From NCBI GenBank assembly GCA_946549155.1, contig CAMNQN010000081.1:1-13051 (forward strand): a stretch of DNA of 13,051 bases. Reading direction: 5' to 3'. The notes below the pieces were generated by a model. It made no database searches, was not told the DNA's origin, and saw nothing but the letters and a program-made list of their open reading frames with translations. The first letter of the stretch is position 1; every line of letters starts with the position of its first letter. The stretch is from an uncultured Lachnospiraceae bacterium. GTDB taxonomy: Bacteria; Bacillota; Clostridia; Lachnospirales; Lachnospiraceae. Positions 1-6,180 of the stretch are shown one piece after another. The position numbers and the translations under genes were made by a program.

Positions 1-929
1 AGCTGAATCTCGCACTTGTCGGCCAGTCCTGCCGCCACGATATTCTTTGCCACATAGCGGGCCGCGTAAGCCGCGGAACGGTCCACCTTCGTGCAGTCCT
101 TGCCGGAGAAGGCTCCGCCGCCGTGTCTCGCGTATCCGCCGTAGGTATCCACAATGATCTTACGTCCGGTCAGGCCGCTGTCGCCGTGGGGGCCGCCGAT
201 CACAAAACGTCCGGTGGGATTGATAAAAAATTTCGTATTCTCATCCACCATATCCCGGGGCAAAATCACGTCGAACACATGCTTTTTGATATCTTCGTGA
301 ATCTGCTCCTGACTCACCTCCGGATCATGCTGTGTGGAGAGCACCACCGCATCCAGGCGGGCCGGTTTGCCGTCATGATATTCCACCGTTACCTGGGTTT
401 TTCCATCGGGACGAAGATAGCTCAAAGTACCGTCCTTTCGTACCCTGGTGAGCTGCAGCGCCAGCTTGTGAGCCATGGAAATGGCGTAAGGCATATATTC
501 CTCCGTCTCGTTGGTGGCATACCCAAACATCATTCCCTGATCCCCGGCGCCGATAGCCTCGATCTCCTGATCGCTCATCTTATTTTCCTTGGCCTCCAGA
601 GCCTTGTCCACACCCATGGCAATATCCGTGGACTGCTCGTCAATGGCGGTAATCACGCCGCAGGTATCGGCGTCAAATCCATATTTTCCTCTGGTATAAC
701 CAATCTCCCGCACGGTATCCCGCACGATTTTCTGGATATCCACATATGCTTTCGTGGTAATCTCTCCCATCACCAGAACCAGACCGGTGGTGGTGGCGGT
801 CTCACAGGCCACGCGGCTCATGGGATCCTGCTCCATCAGCGCGTCCAGAATCGCGTCGGAAATCTGATCGCACATTTTGTCAGGATGGCCTTCCGTCACA
901 GACTCAGAAGTAAACAACAATTTTTCCAT
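1..929 (-). CDS. metK: S-adenosylmethionine synthetase (methionine adenosyltransferase), 3' end outside the window
   Basis: Makes S-adenosylmethionine from ATP and methionine in the cytoplasm, releasing phosphate and pyrophosphate. The reverse strand reads from ATG at 929 without a stop to the window edge, giving about 309 of the usual 390-400 residues. The protein begins MEKLLFTSESVTEGHPDK; GHPDK is the N-terminal ATP/methionine-binding signature. The family hexapeptide region GAGDQGMMFGYA and the P-loop-like GGGAFSGKD follow at the expected distances. A purine-rich ribosome binding site (GGAAAGG) lies just upstream of the ATG. The gene is preceded by an S-box riboswitch, which fits this family and supports both identity and strand. 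Nothing looks broken; only the C-terminal domain is cut off by the window. Confidence 0.98.
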   Translation of the reverse strand, partial: MEKLLFTSESVTEGHPDKMCDQISDAILDALMEQDPMSRVACETATTTGLVLVMGEITTKAYVDIQKIVRDTVREIGYTRGKYGFDADTCGVITAIDEQSTDIAMGVDKALEAKENKMSDQEIEAIGAGDQGMMFGYATNETEEYMPYAISMAHKLALQLTRVRKDGTLSYLRPDGKTQVTVEYHDGKPARLDAVVLSTQHDPEVSQEQIHEDIKKHVFDVILPRDMVDENTKFFINPTGRFVIGGPHGDSGLTGRKIIVDTYGGYARHGGGAFSGKDCTKVDRSAAYAARYVAKNIVAAGLADKCEIQ

Positions 930-1059
930 AACAGTTCTTTCCTTTCCTTTATGAATTAAGTTTATCGGTTGCTGACGCAAACAAAATATCTCAGGAATTT
1001 TGCAGAATGGCGCCATAAAATATGGCTTTTCTTTCATGGAATCCACTTTCCTATAAAAG

Positions 1060-1084
1060 AAAAAGAGCCCGCTCAGGCGGACTC
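1060..1084 (-). terminator. Riboswitch-controlled intrinsic terminator upstream of metK
   Basis: Reverse-strand RNA GAGUCCGC-CUGA-GCGGGCUC (1084-1065) forms an 8-bp stem with one G-U pair and a 4-nt loop, followed directly by a U-rich run. Its 5' strand overlaps the antiterminator partner at 1089-1081, so the two folds exclude each other. It is the expression platform of the SAM-I riboswitch. Confidence 0.92.
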
Positions 1085-1210
1085 AATAATATCTCATCAT
1101 CAAATCCCCTTATTGTTCGAGTTTACTCGCTCAGGTTGGCACCTTCCGTTTGACCGGGGTTGCCGTGGTTTCACAGGTCCTTTGTACCTCCGCCACTCTG
1201 AATAAGAGAA
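1065..1210 (-). ncRNA. SAM-I (S-box) riboswitch in the metK leader
   Basis: Cis-acting RNA that senses S-adenosylmethionine and stops metK transcription when it is plentiful. On the reverse strand the aptamer starts at about 1209 with TCTCTTATTCAGAG and continues through the conserved GGCGGAGG, GGACC-TGTGAAACC and CGGCAACC blocks, then GGTGCCAA-CCTGAGC, a small CGAGTAAACTCG hairpin, and GATGAGA at 1098-1092. The outer UCUC (1209-1206) pairs with GAGA (1095-1092) as the base of P1; P1 is otherwise weak. An antiterminator is visible: ACTC (1122-1119) plus AATAA (1114-1110) can pair with TTATTGAGT (1089-1081), which takes the 5' side of the terminator stem. This fits the usual SAM-off logic. The identity rests on recognised family consensus, not on a covariance search. 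Confidence 0.95.
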
Positions 1211-1216
1211 AAACAA

Positions 1217-1245
1217 ATGATATTTTGTTGTATTTACAGGGTAAA
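1217..1245 (-). promoter_or_regulatory. Candidate sigma-A promoter for the metK leader
   Basis: The reverse strand carries -35 TTTACC (1245-1240), a 17-bp spacer and -10 TATCAT (1222-1217). This places the transcript start near 1210, exactly where the S-box aptamer begins, which is why it is preferred. A second candidate lies further upstream: TTGACG (1314-1309), 17 bp, TAATCT (1291-1286). It would add about 70 nt of leader. Both are consensus matches only. Confidence 0.55.
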
Positions 1246-1365
1246 ACCCGGAACTTATAAAAGCTCCTGAATTACTACCTCAGACAGATTACAGCCTTTT
1301 ACCCGTTTCGTCAAGGGGTTTTTCCTATTTTTCAGCCATTTTATATTTTTTTAATGATTCTGAAA

Positions 1366-2454
1366 TCAGTTTCCCTCGTTCTCCATATATTTCATATAAT
1401 TTACCACCATCAGGGCGATCTTAAAGGTCAGCGCGTCATCAAACACACGAATGTCCAGCCCCGTACTCTTCTGCAGCTTCTCCAGGCGGTACACCAGCGT
1501 ATTCCGGTGCACGAACAGCTGCCTGGCTGTCTCGGAAACATTCAGGTTATTCTCAAAAAATTTATTGATGGTAATCAGCGTCTCCTCATCAAAGGTATCC
1601 GGCATCTGCTCTGTAAATACCTCATGCATAAACATCTGACACAGATTCACAGGAAGCTGGTAAATCAGCCGGCCGATTCCCAGCGTATTATAGGCGTGAA
1701 TCGTCTTTTCCGAATAAAAAATCTTTCCCACATTCAAAGCCATGCGGGCCTCCTTATAGGAGCGGGATACCTGCTGAATCTCCGAAACGATGGTGCCGTA
1801 GGAAACCCGGACGCTGGACATGGCCTCCGTATTCACCATATCGCAGATCATTCTGGCCACACCGGCCACCTTCTCATATCCTTCCTCATTTTCAAGCTGC
1901 TGCACCAGAATAATGCTCTTCTCATCCACCGCCGTGATGAAATCCCGGCCGTCGTTTCCGAACAGCCCCTTAATAATCTCCATGGCCGTGTTATCTTTCT
2001 CATTCTTTGTCTCAATAATATAGACAATCCTCCGGGCCTCCGCCTCGATGCGAAGCTTTTTCGCCCGGTTATAAATATCCACCAGAAGCAGATTATCCAG
2101 AATCAGATTCTGAATAAAATTATTTTTATCGAACCGCTCCTTATAGGCAATGATCAGATTCTGAAGCTGACACACCGCCACCTTTCCCATCACATGTACA
2201 TCCTCTCCCGCTCCCCGGGCAATCAGGATATACTCCGGAATCTTGTCGTCCATCACCTTAAAAAAATGGCAGCCATACACTTCCTGGCTGTCTGCCAGGG
2301 AACCGGCAAACTGCCGGATCGTATCGGAGGTAATCCCCTCCATGTCCCAGGTGGACGCGATCTGATTTCCATCCGTTCCTAAAACGGAAAAATCGATCTT
2401 CGTTATACTTTTCAGCTCTTCTATGGTGTTTTTTACTATCTGATTGGAAATCAT
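1366..2454 (-). CDS. CdaR/PucR-type transcriptional regulator
   Basis: Probable DNA-binding regulator of the CdaR (sugar diacid regulator) / PucR C-terminal helix-turn-helix family. The N-terminal half resembles a sensor domain, and the middle is the GGDEF-like region often seen in this family (around SIILVQQLENEEGYE). The last 60 residues contain the typical HTH: NVSETARQLFVHRNTLVYRL, followed by EKLQKSTGLDIR. A reading frame opens at 2490, but the start at 2454 is preferred. It gives MISNQIVKNTIEELK and has GGAAAGGA at about 8 nt spacing, while the upstream ATG has none. The length is 362 residues, normal for the family. The gene follows ugpC on the same strand with a large palindrome between them, so it probably has its own promoter. 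This regulator and UgpC adjacent to each other suggest a role in sugar uptake; the ligand is unknown. No terminator was found between its stop and the metK leader promoter. Confidence 0.88.
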   Translation of the reverse strand: MISNQIVKNTIEELKSITKIDFSVLGTDGNQIASTWDMEGITSDTIRQFAGSLADSQEVYGCHFFKVMDDKIPEYILIARGAGEDVHVMGKVAVCQLQNLIIAYKERFDKNNFIQNLILDNLLLVDIYNRAKKLRIEAEARRIVYIIETKNEKDNTAMEIIKGLFGNDGRDFITAVDEKSIILVQQLENEEGYEKVAGVARMICDMVNTEAMSSVRVSYGTIVSEIQQVSRSYKEARMALNVGKIFYSEKTIHAYNTLGIGRLIYQLPVNLCQMFMHEVFTEQMPDTFDEETLITINKFFENNLNVSETARQLFVHRNTLVYRLEKLQKSTGLDIRVFDDALTFKIALMVVNYMKYMENEGN

Positions 2455-2531
2455 ATCTATCCTTTCCGCAGCCACACTACCCGGCTGCATTTCAAATTTA
2501 TACCCACTGTCCTAGTATCCCAACTGCCATC

Positions 2532-2560
2532 ATTTTACACGAAAGATGTCTTACGCGCAA
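2532..2560 (-). promoter_or_regulatory. Possible promoter of the CdaR-type regulator gene
   Basis: Reverse strand: TTGCGC (2560-2555), 17-bp spacer, TAAAAT (2537-2532), about 80 nt before the chosen start at 2454. The -10 box is good and the -35 box poor. A TATAAA box also occurs nearer the gene, around 2500, with no good -35. Consensus match only. Confidence 0.3.
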
Positions 2561-2615
2561 GTGCTGAATTTTCGCTGCCAGCCAAAAGGGGGATGCCGTT
2601 ACTGCTCAGTTAGCA

Positions 2616-2803
2616 GGACGCAGGAAGAGGCGGGCGCGCAGGGCCACAAGCATCTGGAAAACAACTCCGAATACCAAGAAAATCTAAGATGGAGCCGCCC
2701 CCGGTGCCCCAAATTCGGGGGCGGCTCCATCTTAGATTTTCTTGGTATTCGGAGCAGTTTTTCAGATGACAGTGTCGGCTCCGCGCTTTCCCTTCCTGCG
2801 TCC
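2616..2803. repeat. 188-bp inverted repeat with a perfect 39-bp central stem (repeat copy A)
   Basis: Both ends carry the same 12 bases in opposite orientation (GGACGCAGGAAG at 2616-2627, its complement at 2792-2803). The inner arms 2665-2703 and 2716-2754 are perfect reverse complements over 39 bp, around a 12-nt loop (2704-2715). The 49-bp outer arms are imperfect but share CAC and CATCTG-AAAAC at mirrored positions. The whole structure has one centre at 2709.5, with no net indel between arms. The left outer arm is nearly identical to copies near 10251 and 13001. It sits between the ugpC terminator and the CdaR regulator gene. No transposase gene and no clear target duplication were seen. 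It is MITE-like or REP-like; I cannot name the family. Confidence 0.95.
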
Positions 2804-2815
2804 TCCTCTCCCTAC

Positions 2816-2845
2816 AAAAAAAGAGGCTCTCCATCGGAAAGCCTC
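2816..2845 (-). terminator. Intrinsic terminator after ugpC
   Basis: Reverse-strand RNA folds a 10-bp stem with a 3-nt loop (GAGGCUUUCC-GAU-GGAGAGCCUC, 2845-2823), followed by seven U (2822-2816). It lies 15 nt beyond the ugpC stop codon, between that gene and the large palindrome. Confidence 0.9.
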
Positions 2846-2860
2846 CTTTTTTATCATTAA

Positions 2861-3973
2861 TTAGTTGGTAATCGTCAATTCTGTTTCCTTGTCGAATACA
2901 TGGATCTTCTCCACATCCAGAGCAAATTTCACCAAATCACCGGTTCTGGCCTGGGTACGCGGATTTACTCTTGCGGTCATGTTGCTTCCGTTCACAGTAA
3001 AGTACAGATATACTTCTGCACCTAACAGCTCATAAACCTCAATCTTGGCTTCCATAACAGCATCTGATTTCGCAATAGCTTCCTCATCATCTGTCATATT
3101 CTCCGGACGGATACCCATAATAACCGTCTTTCCGTTATATCCGCCGTCGATCAGCTTCTGCGCCTTATTCTTCGGAAGCTTAATATTGGCAGAGGAACCG
3201 ATCTTCAGATAAACATCCTGACCCTTTACATCCACTACTGCATCCAGCATATTCATCTGCGGAGATCCGATGAATCCGGCCACGAACAGATTTCCGGGTG
3301 CGTTATACAGATTCTGCGGAGTATCTACCTGCTGAACAACGCCGTCCTTCATAACTACGATTCTGGTTCCCAGGGTCATAGCCTCCGTCTGGTCATGGGT
3401 TACATAAATGATGGTAGCGCCCAGTCTCTGATGCAGCTTGGAAATCTCCGTTCTCATCTGAACACGAAGCTTTGCGTCCAGGTTTGACAGAGGCTCGTCC
3501 ATCAGGAATACCTTCGGGTTACGAACGATGGCACGTCCCATAGCTACACGCTGTCTCTGGCCACCGGACAGAGCCTTGGGTTTACGGTCAAGCAGTTTCT
3601 CCAGATCCAGGATCTTAGCTGCCTCTCTTACCATTTTATCAATCTGATCCTTCGGCGTTTTGCGAAGCTTCAGGCTGAATGCCATGTTATCATAAACAGT
3701 CATATGAGGATACAGAGCGTAGCTCTGGAATACCATGGCAATATCTCTGTCCTTCGGCTCCACATCGTTTACTACACGGTCACCGATCTTCAGGGTACCG
3801 CTGCTGATCTCCTCCAGACCTGCAATCATACGAAGAGTAGTGGATTTACCACATCCCGAAGGTCCTACGAAAATAATAAACTCTTTATCTTCAATCTCCA
3901 GATTAAAATCCTTTACCGCCTCAAATCCGTTGGGATATACTTTACAAATATGCTGCAAAGATAAACTTGCCAT
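2861..3973 (-). CDS. ugpC: Sugar ABC transporter ATP-binding protein (UgpC/MalK/MsmX type)
   Basis: Cytoplasmic ATPase that powers CUT1-type carbohydrate importers by pairing with membrane permeases. The 370-residue protein has Walker A GPSGCGKST at 37-45, a Q-loop FQSYALYPH around 82-90, the signature LSGGQ at 135-139, Walker B FLMDEP at 156-161 followed by SNLD, and the H-loop THDQTEA. The C-terminal 130 residues form the MalK-type regulatory/TOBE region. AGGAGG lies 7 nt before the ATG, and the gene ends at a clear terminator. No permease or binding-protein gene adjoins it. It therefore looks like an orphan, shared ATPase, as known for MsmX in Bacillus and MsmK in streptococci; the partners must lie elsewhere. 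The exact substrate cannot be read from the sequence. Confidence 0.95.
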   Translation of the reverse strand: MASLSLQHICKVYPNGFEAVKDFNLEIEDKEFIIFVGPSGCGKSTTLRMIAGLEEISSGTLKIGDRVVNDVEPKDRDIAMVFQSYALYPHMTVYDNMAFSLKLRKTPKDQIDKMVREAAKILDLEKLLDRKPKALSGGQRQRVAMGRAIVRNPKVFLMDEPLSNLDAKLRVQMRTEISKLHQRLGATIIYVTHDQTEAMTLGTRIVVMKDGVVQQVDTPQNLYNAPGNLFVAGFIGSPQMNMLDAVVDVKGQDVYLKIGSSANIKLPKNKAQKLIDGGYNGKTVIMGIRPENMTDDEEAIAKSDAVMEAKIEVYELLGAEVYLYFTVNGSNMTARVNPRTQARTGDLVKFALDVEKIHVFDKETELTITN

Positions 3974-4001
3974 TTCTTTTCCTCCTGTTTTTTATAAATC
4001 C

Positions 4002-4043
4002 GGCAGCTCCCCCGCTGCCCCGCATTTGACAGTTATGAGTATA
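4002..4043 (-). promoter_or_regulatory. ugpC leader: candidate -10 box and small hairpin
   Basis: The reverse strand has TATACT (4043-4038), a good -10 box without a convincing -35 box. It is followed in the leader by a GC-rich hairpin, GGCAGC-GGGGGA-GCTGCC (4019-4002). The hairpin lies about 20 nt before the AGGAGG ribosome binding site and has no U-run, so it is not a terminator. It could stabilise the mRNA 5' end. Confidence 0.35.
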
Positions 4044-4182
4044 CTAAATTTTCTTCCTTTGTACTATGGATGAAGTTCACAAAGATTTTTTTTATCTCTG
4101 GTATATCTGCCCATGAATTTCTTTTCTGTCCTCTTCTTTTGTAATTCTGACGGAATTCTCTGGTTTTTCTATACAAAGTACC

Positions 4183-4262
4183 GAAAATCATCAGAATCCC
4201 CGGCATTTTGCATGATTTTCCAATGTCTGCTTCTTGTTAATTCTTCCTGATTGTGATAGAAT
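4183..4262 (+). promoter_or_regulatory. Promoter of the exonuclease gene with an upstream inverted repeat
   Basis: TTGTTA (4234-4239), a 17-bp spacer and TAGAAT (4257-4262) form a reasonable sigma-A promoter about 72 nt before the start at 4334. Upstream, GAAAATCAT (4183-4191) and ATGATTTTC (4212-4220) are a perfect 9-bp inverted repeat with a 20-bp gap, ending 13 bp before the -35 box. This could be a regulator site or chance in AT-rich sequence. Nothing else was recognised in the 360-bp gap 3974-4333 beyond these elements and the ugpC leader. Confidence 0.5.
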
Positions 4263-4333
4263 AAATCCAAATTTCGCTTTTTAATACCCTGTTGCTTGCG
4301 GCGGGGGCTCTGATGAACCGCCGGAGGGCCACC

Positions 4334-5296
4334 ATGAATTATATTATACTAGACCTGGAATGGAACCAGTGTCCTGACGGAAAAGAGAAGGAGGAAGCGC
4401 TTCTCCCCTTCGAGATTATAGAGATAGGCGCTGTGAAAATGGACAGCCATCATCAGATTCTGGATGAATTTCACGAACTGATTCATCCCCAGGTATATTC
4501 CTCCCTTCACTTTATGACCCGGGAAATCATTTCCATTCAGGAGGCAGATCTGGAAAACTGCCGGACATTTCCGGAGGTGGCGAAGGATTTTCTGGAATGG
4601 TGGGGGGAGGATGCCTGCTTTTGTACCTGGGGCTCTACCGATCTTCTGGAATTGCAGAGAAATCTGGCCTGGTACCATATTCCGTCCCCTTTCTCTTTTC
4701 CGCTGCTTTACTATGACATTCAGAAGATTTTCAGCATCGTCTATGAGGACCGGAAGACGAGACGTTCCCTGGAATCCGCTGTGGATTTTCTGGGACTGCC
4801 TAAGGAACATACCTTCCACAACGCCTGGTCTGACGCCGTTTACACTGCTAAGGTGGTGAAGCGTCTGACAGAGGAGGATATTTTTTCCAATTCCTCCGTG
4901 GATTACTACCGTACGCCGAAAAACCGACGCCAGGAAATCTCCATTACCTACAAAACCTATGAAAAATTTGTTTCCAAACCCTTTTCCAGCAAGACGGAGG
5001 CCATGAAGGACCGGATCGTCACTTCTACCCGCTGCTATCTGTGCAGGAAAAATGCCCGCAAAAAAATCCGCTGGTTCTCCAGCGGAACCAGAAGCTACCT
5101 CTGCCTGGCCTGGTGCGAGGAGCACGGCTGGCTGAAAGGAAAAATACGGATGCGGCAGCACAGTGACGGGACCTTCTACGTAGTGAAGACCCTGAAGCTG
5201 GTCAACGAGGAGGAGGCCTACGCCGTAAAGGAAAAACAGGAGATTATCCGGCTGAAAAGGCGGCTGAAAAGAACCTTTCACGCAAAACACAGGTAA
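4334..5296 (+). CDS. 3'-5' exonuclease of the DEDDh family (KapD/ERI-1-like)
   Basis: Predicted nuclease that removes nucleotides from 3' ends of nucleic acid using two metal ions. The DEDDh residues are present: D7 and E9 in YIILDLEWNQ, D103 in TWGSTDLLEL, and H162 and D167 in HNAWSDAVYTAK. The domain covers about residues 1-180 of 320. The C-terminal part is basic and carries cysteines (CYLC near 233 and C-x3-C in LCLAWCEEHGW), perhaps a zinc-binding or nucleic-acid-binding module; this is inference. The frame is open from 4292, but 4334 is chosen because GGAGGG sits 5 nt upstream and places the first catalytic Asp near the N-terminus as in relatives. It has its own promoter and converges on the recombinase-like gene. 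Whether DNA or RNA is the target cannot be told. Confidence 0.87.
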   Translation: MNYIILDLEWNQCPDGKEKEEALLPFEIIEIGAVKMDSHHQILDEFHELIHPQVYSSLHFMTREIISIQEADLENCRTFPEVAKDFLEWWGEDACFCTWGSTDLLELQRNLAWYHIPSPFSFPLLYYDIQKIFSIVYEDRKTRRSLESAVDFLGLPKEHTFHNAWSDAVYTAKVVKRLTEEDIFSNSSVDYYRTPKNRRQEISITYKTYEKFVSKPFSSKTEAMKDRIVTSTRCYLCRKNARKKIRWFSSGTRSYLCLAWCEEHGWLKGKIRMRQHSDGTFYVVKTLKLVNEEEAYAVKEKQEIIRLKRRLKRTFHAKHR

Positions 5297-5313
5297 AATA
5301 TCCATTTATATAT

Positions 5314-5355
5314 AAATAAGAACAGGGCCGTTTTGCGACAGCCCTGTTCTTATTT
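5314..5355. terminator. Bidirectional intrinsic terminator between convergent genes
   Basis: A 14-bp perfect stem (5315-5328 with 5341-5354; core AAGAACAGGGC) with a 12-nt loop has A-rich sequence on the left and T-rich sequence on the right, so it works on either strand. It lies 18 bp after the exonuclease stop and 18 bp after the stop of the convergent gene. Confidence 0.9.
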
Positions 5356-5372
5356 TCTAATATAAAATACAG

Positions 5373-6110
5373 CTATTTCGTGGACTTGAAGTTCCGAATC
5401 AGCTCCTCCATCTCCGTCAGCAGGCAATCCACTCTCCCATAAAACGCGTCATTATTGCAGGGATTATCCAGTTCCTTCTCCAGATTATTCAGAACCTCCT
5501 TAATCGCCTCCATGCGCTTCTTTCCATTATTATCATTATAAAGGATATAACGGCTTCTCTCGTTCTCCTCCGGAGTCATTTTCTTTAATACCACCTCCAC
5601 ATTGGGCTTTTCACCAATGTAACGGTATGTAATGGACGGGGAAGCGTGATTCAGCAGATTCTGCAAATAGTAGATATCACCCGTGGATTTATAATATCTC
5701 CAGGCAAAGGTCTTTCTCATGGTCTGCGCACCGATGGACGTAAGCCCGATGCTCTTGCCCGCGCTCTTTAACGCCCGGTAAGCCTGCTCCCTGGACAGAG
5801 GGGCCGGGGAACTGGCATGTCCCAAAATCAGGTAAGCGTCCGGATCCTTACCCTCTGTAAAATCGTCAATGATTTTCCTCACATTCTCCGGAATGCGGAA
5901 GGTTCTCCTGATATTTTTCGTACCAATGAAAGCTTCTATACACTCTTTTCCTCTGATATCTTTATTCTTGAACTTTAAAATTTCCTGAAGCTGCAGACCG
6001 GTGCCCACACCAATTTCAAACATGATATAATACTTGTCATCCATCTCTCTGAGCTTGTCCTTAAACTGCTGTAATGTTTCGTCATCTTTGATAGGCGCTA
6101 CCCAATTCAT
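5373..6110 (-). CDS. Tyrosine recombinase-like protein with degenerate active site
   Basis: The C-terminal fold of phage integrase/XerCD-type recombinases is recognisable: GVGTGLQLQEILKF (about 34-47), IGTKNIRRTFRIP (62-74), QTMRKTFAWRYY (129-140) and LLNHASPSITYRYIG (152-166). Mapping the catalytic set shows K65, R132, H155 and Y164 present. The first Arg (normally GLR-x-x-E) is Q40, and the His of H-x-x-R is Q129. Loss of the first Arg normally abolishes strand exchange, so it may bind DNA without recombining; this is inference. The N-terminal SAM-like core-binding domain is nearly absent, and a charged helical tail follows. The start at 6110 is preferred over 6134 because AAGGA lies 8 nt upstream. 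At 245 residues it is short. It lies 70 bp after the carboxypeptidase on the same strand and may be the last gene of that operon. No att sites or phage genes are near. Confidence 0.8.
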   Translation of the reverse strand: MNWVAPIKDDETLQQFKDKLREMDDKYYIMFEIGVGTGLQLQEILKFKNKDIRGKECIEAFIGTKNIRRTFRIPENVRKIIDDFTEGKDPDAYLILGHASSPAPLSREQAYRALKSAGKSIGLTSIGAQTMRKTFAWRYYKSTGDIYYLQNLLNHASPSITYRYIGEKPNVEVVLKKMTPEENERSRYILYNDNNGKKRMEAIKEVLNNLEKELDNPCNNDAFYGRVDCLLTEMEELIRNFKSTK

Positions 6111-6180
6111 ATTTTTCTTCCTTTCTATACTCATAATTTTTTATTTCATACTTCTATTTCCTGCAGACAGCGGATTCGTC

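Noticed and set aside
123..959. Long open frame on the plus strand opposite metK
   Set aside because: The reverse strand clearly encodes MetK with family motifs. The plus frame gives a His/Gly-rich protein with no recognisable fold and no ribosome binding site.
1355..1368. Hairpin TGATT-TCAG-AATCA at the stop of the CdaR-type gene as a terminator
   Set aside because: On the gene's strand it is followed by A-rich, not U-rich, sequence and has only five pairs.
1354..2382. Long open frame on the plus strand opposite the CdaR-type gene
   Set aside because: It is the antisense shadow of a well supported gene, with odd composition (rich in His, Ile and Leu) and no motif.
2546..2860. Small open frames on both strands across the palindrome (also 2610-2834 on the minus strand)
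   Set aside because: The two translations share a segment only because the DNA is palindromic. Neither has a plausible ribosome binding site and both end inside repeat or terminator sequence.
4349..5305. 318-codon open frame on the minus strand opposite the exonuclease
   Set aside because: The plus strand carries all DEDDh residues with a promoter and ribosome binding site; the opposite frame has no motif and would cross the bidirectional terminator region.
5373..6110. Integrase of a prophage or integrative element
   Set aside because: Two catalytic residues are missing, no att-like repeats or phage genes are present, and the neighbours are core cell-wall genes.
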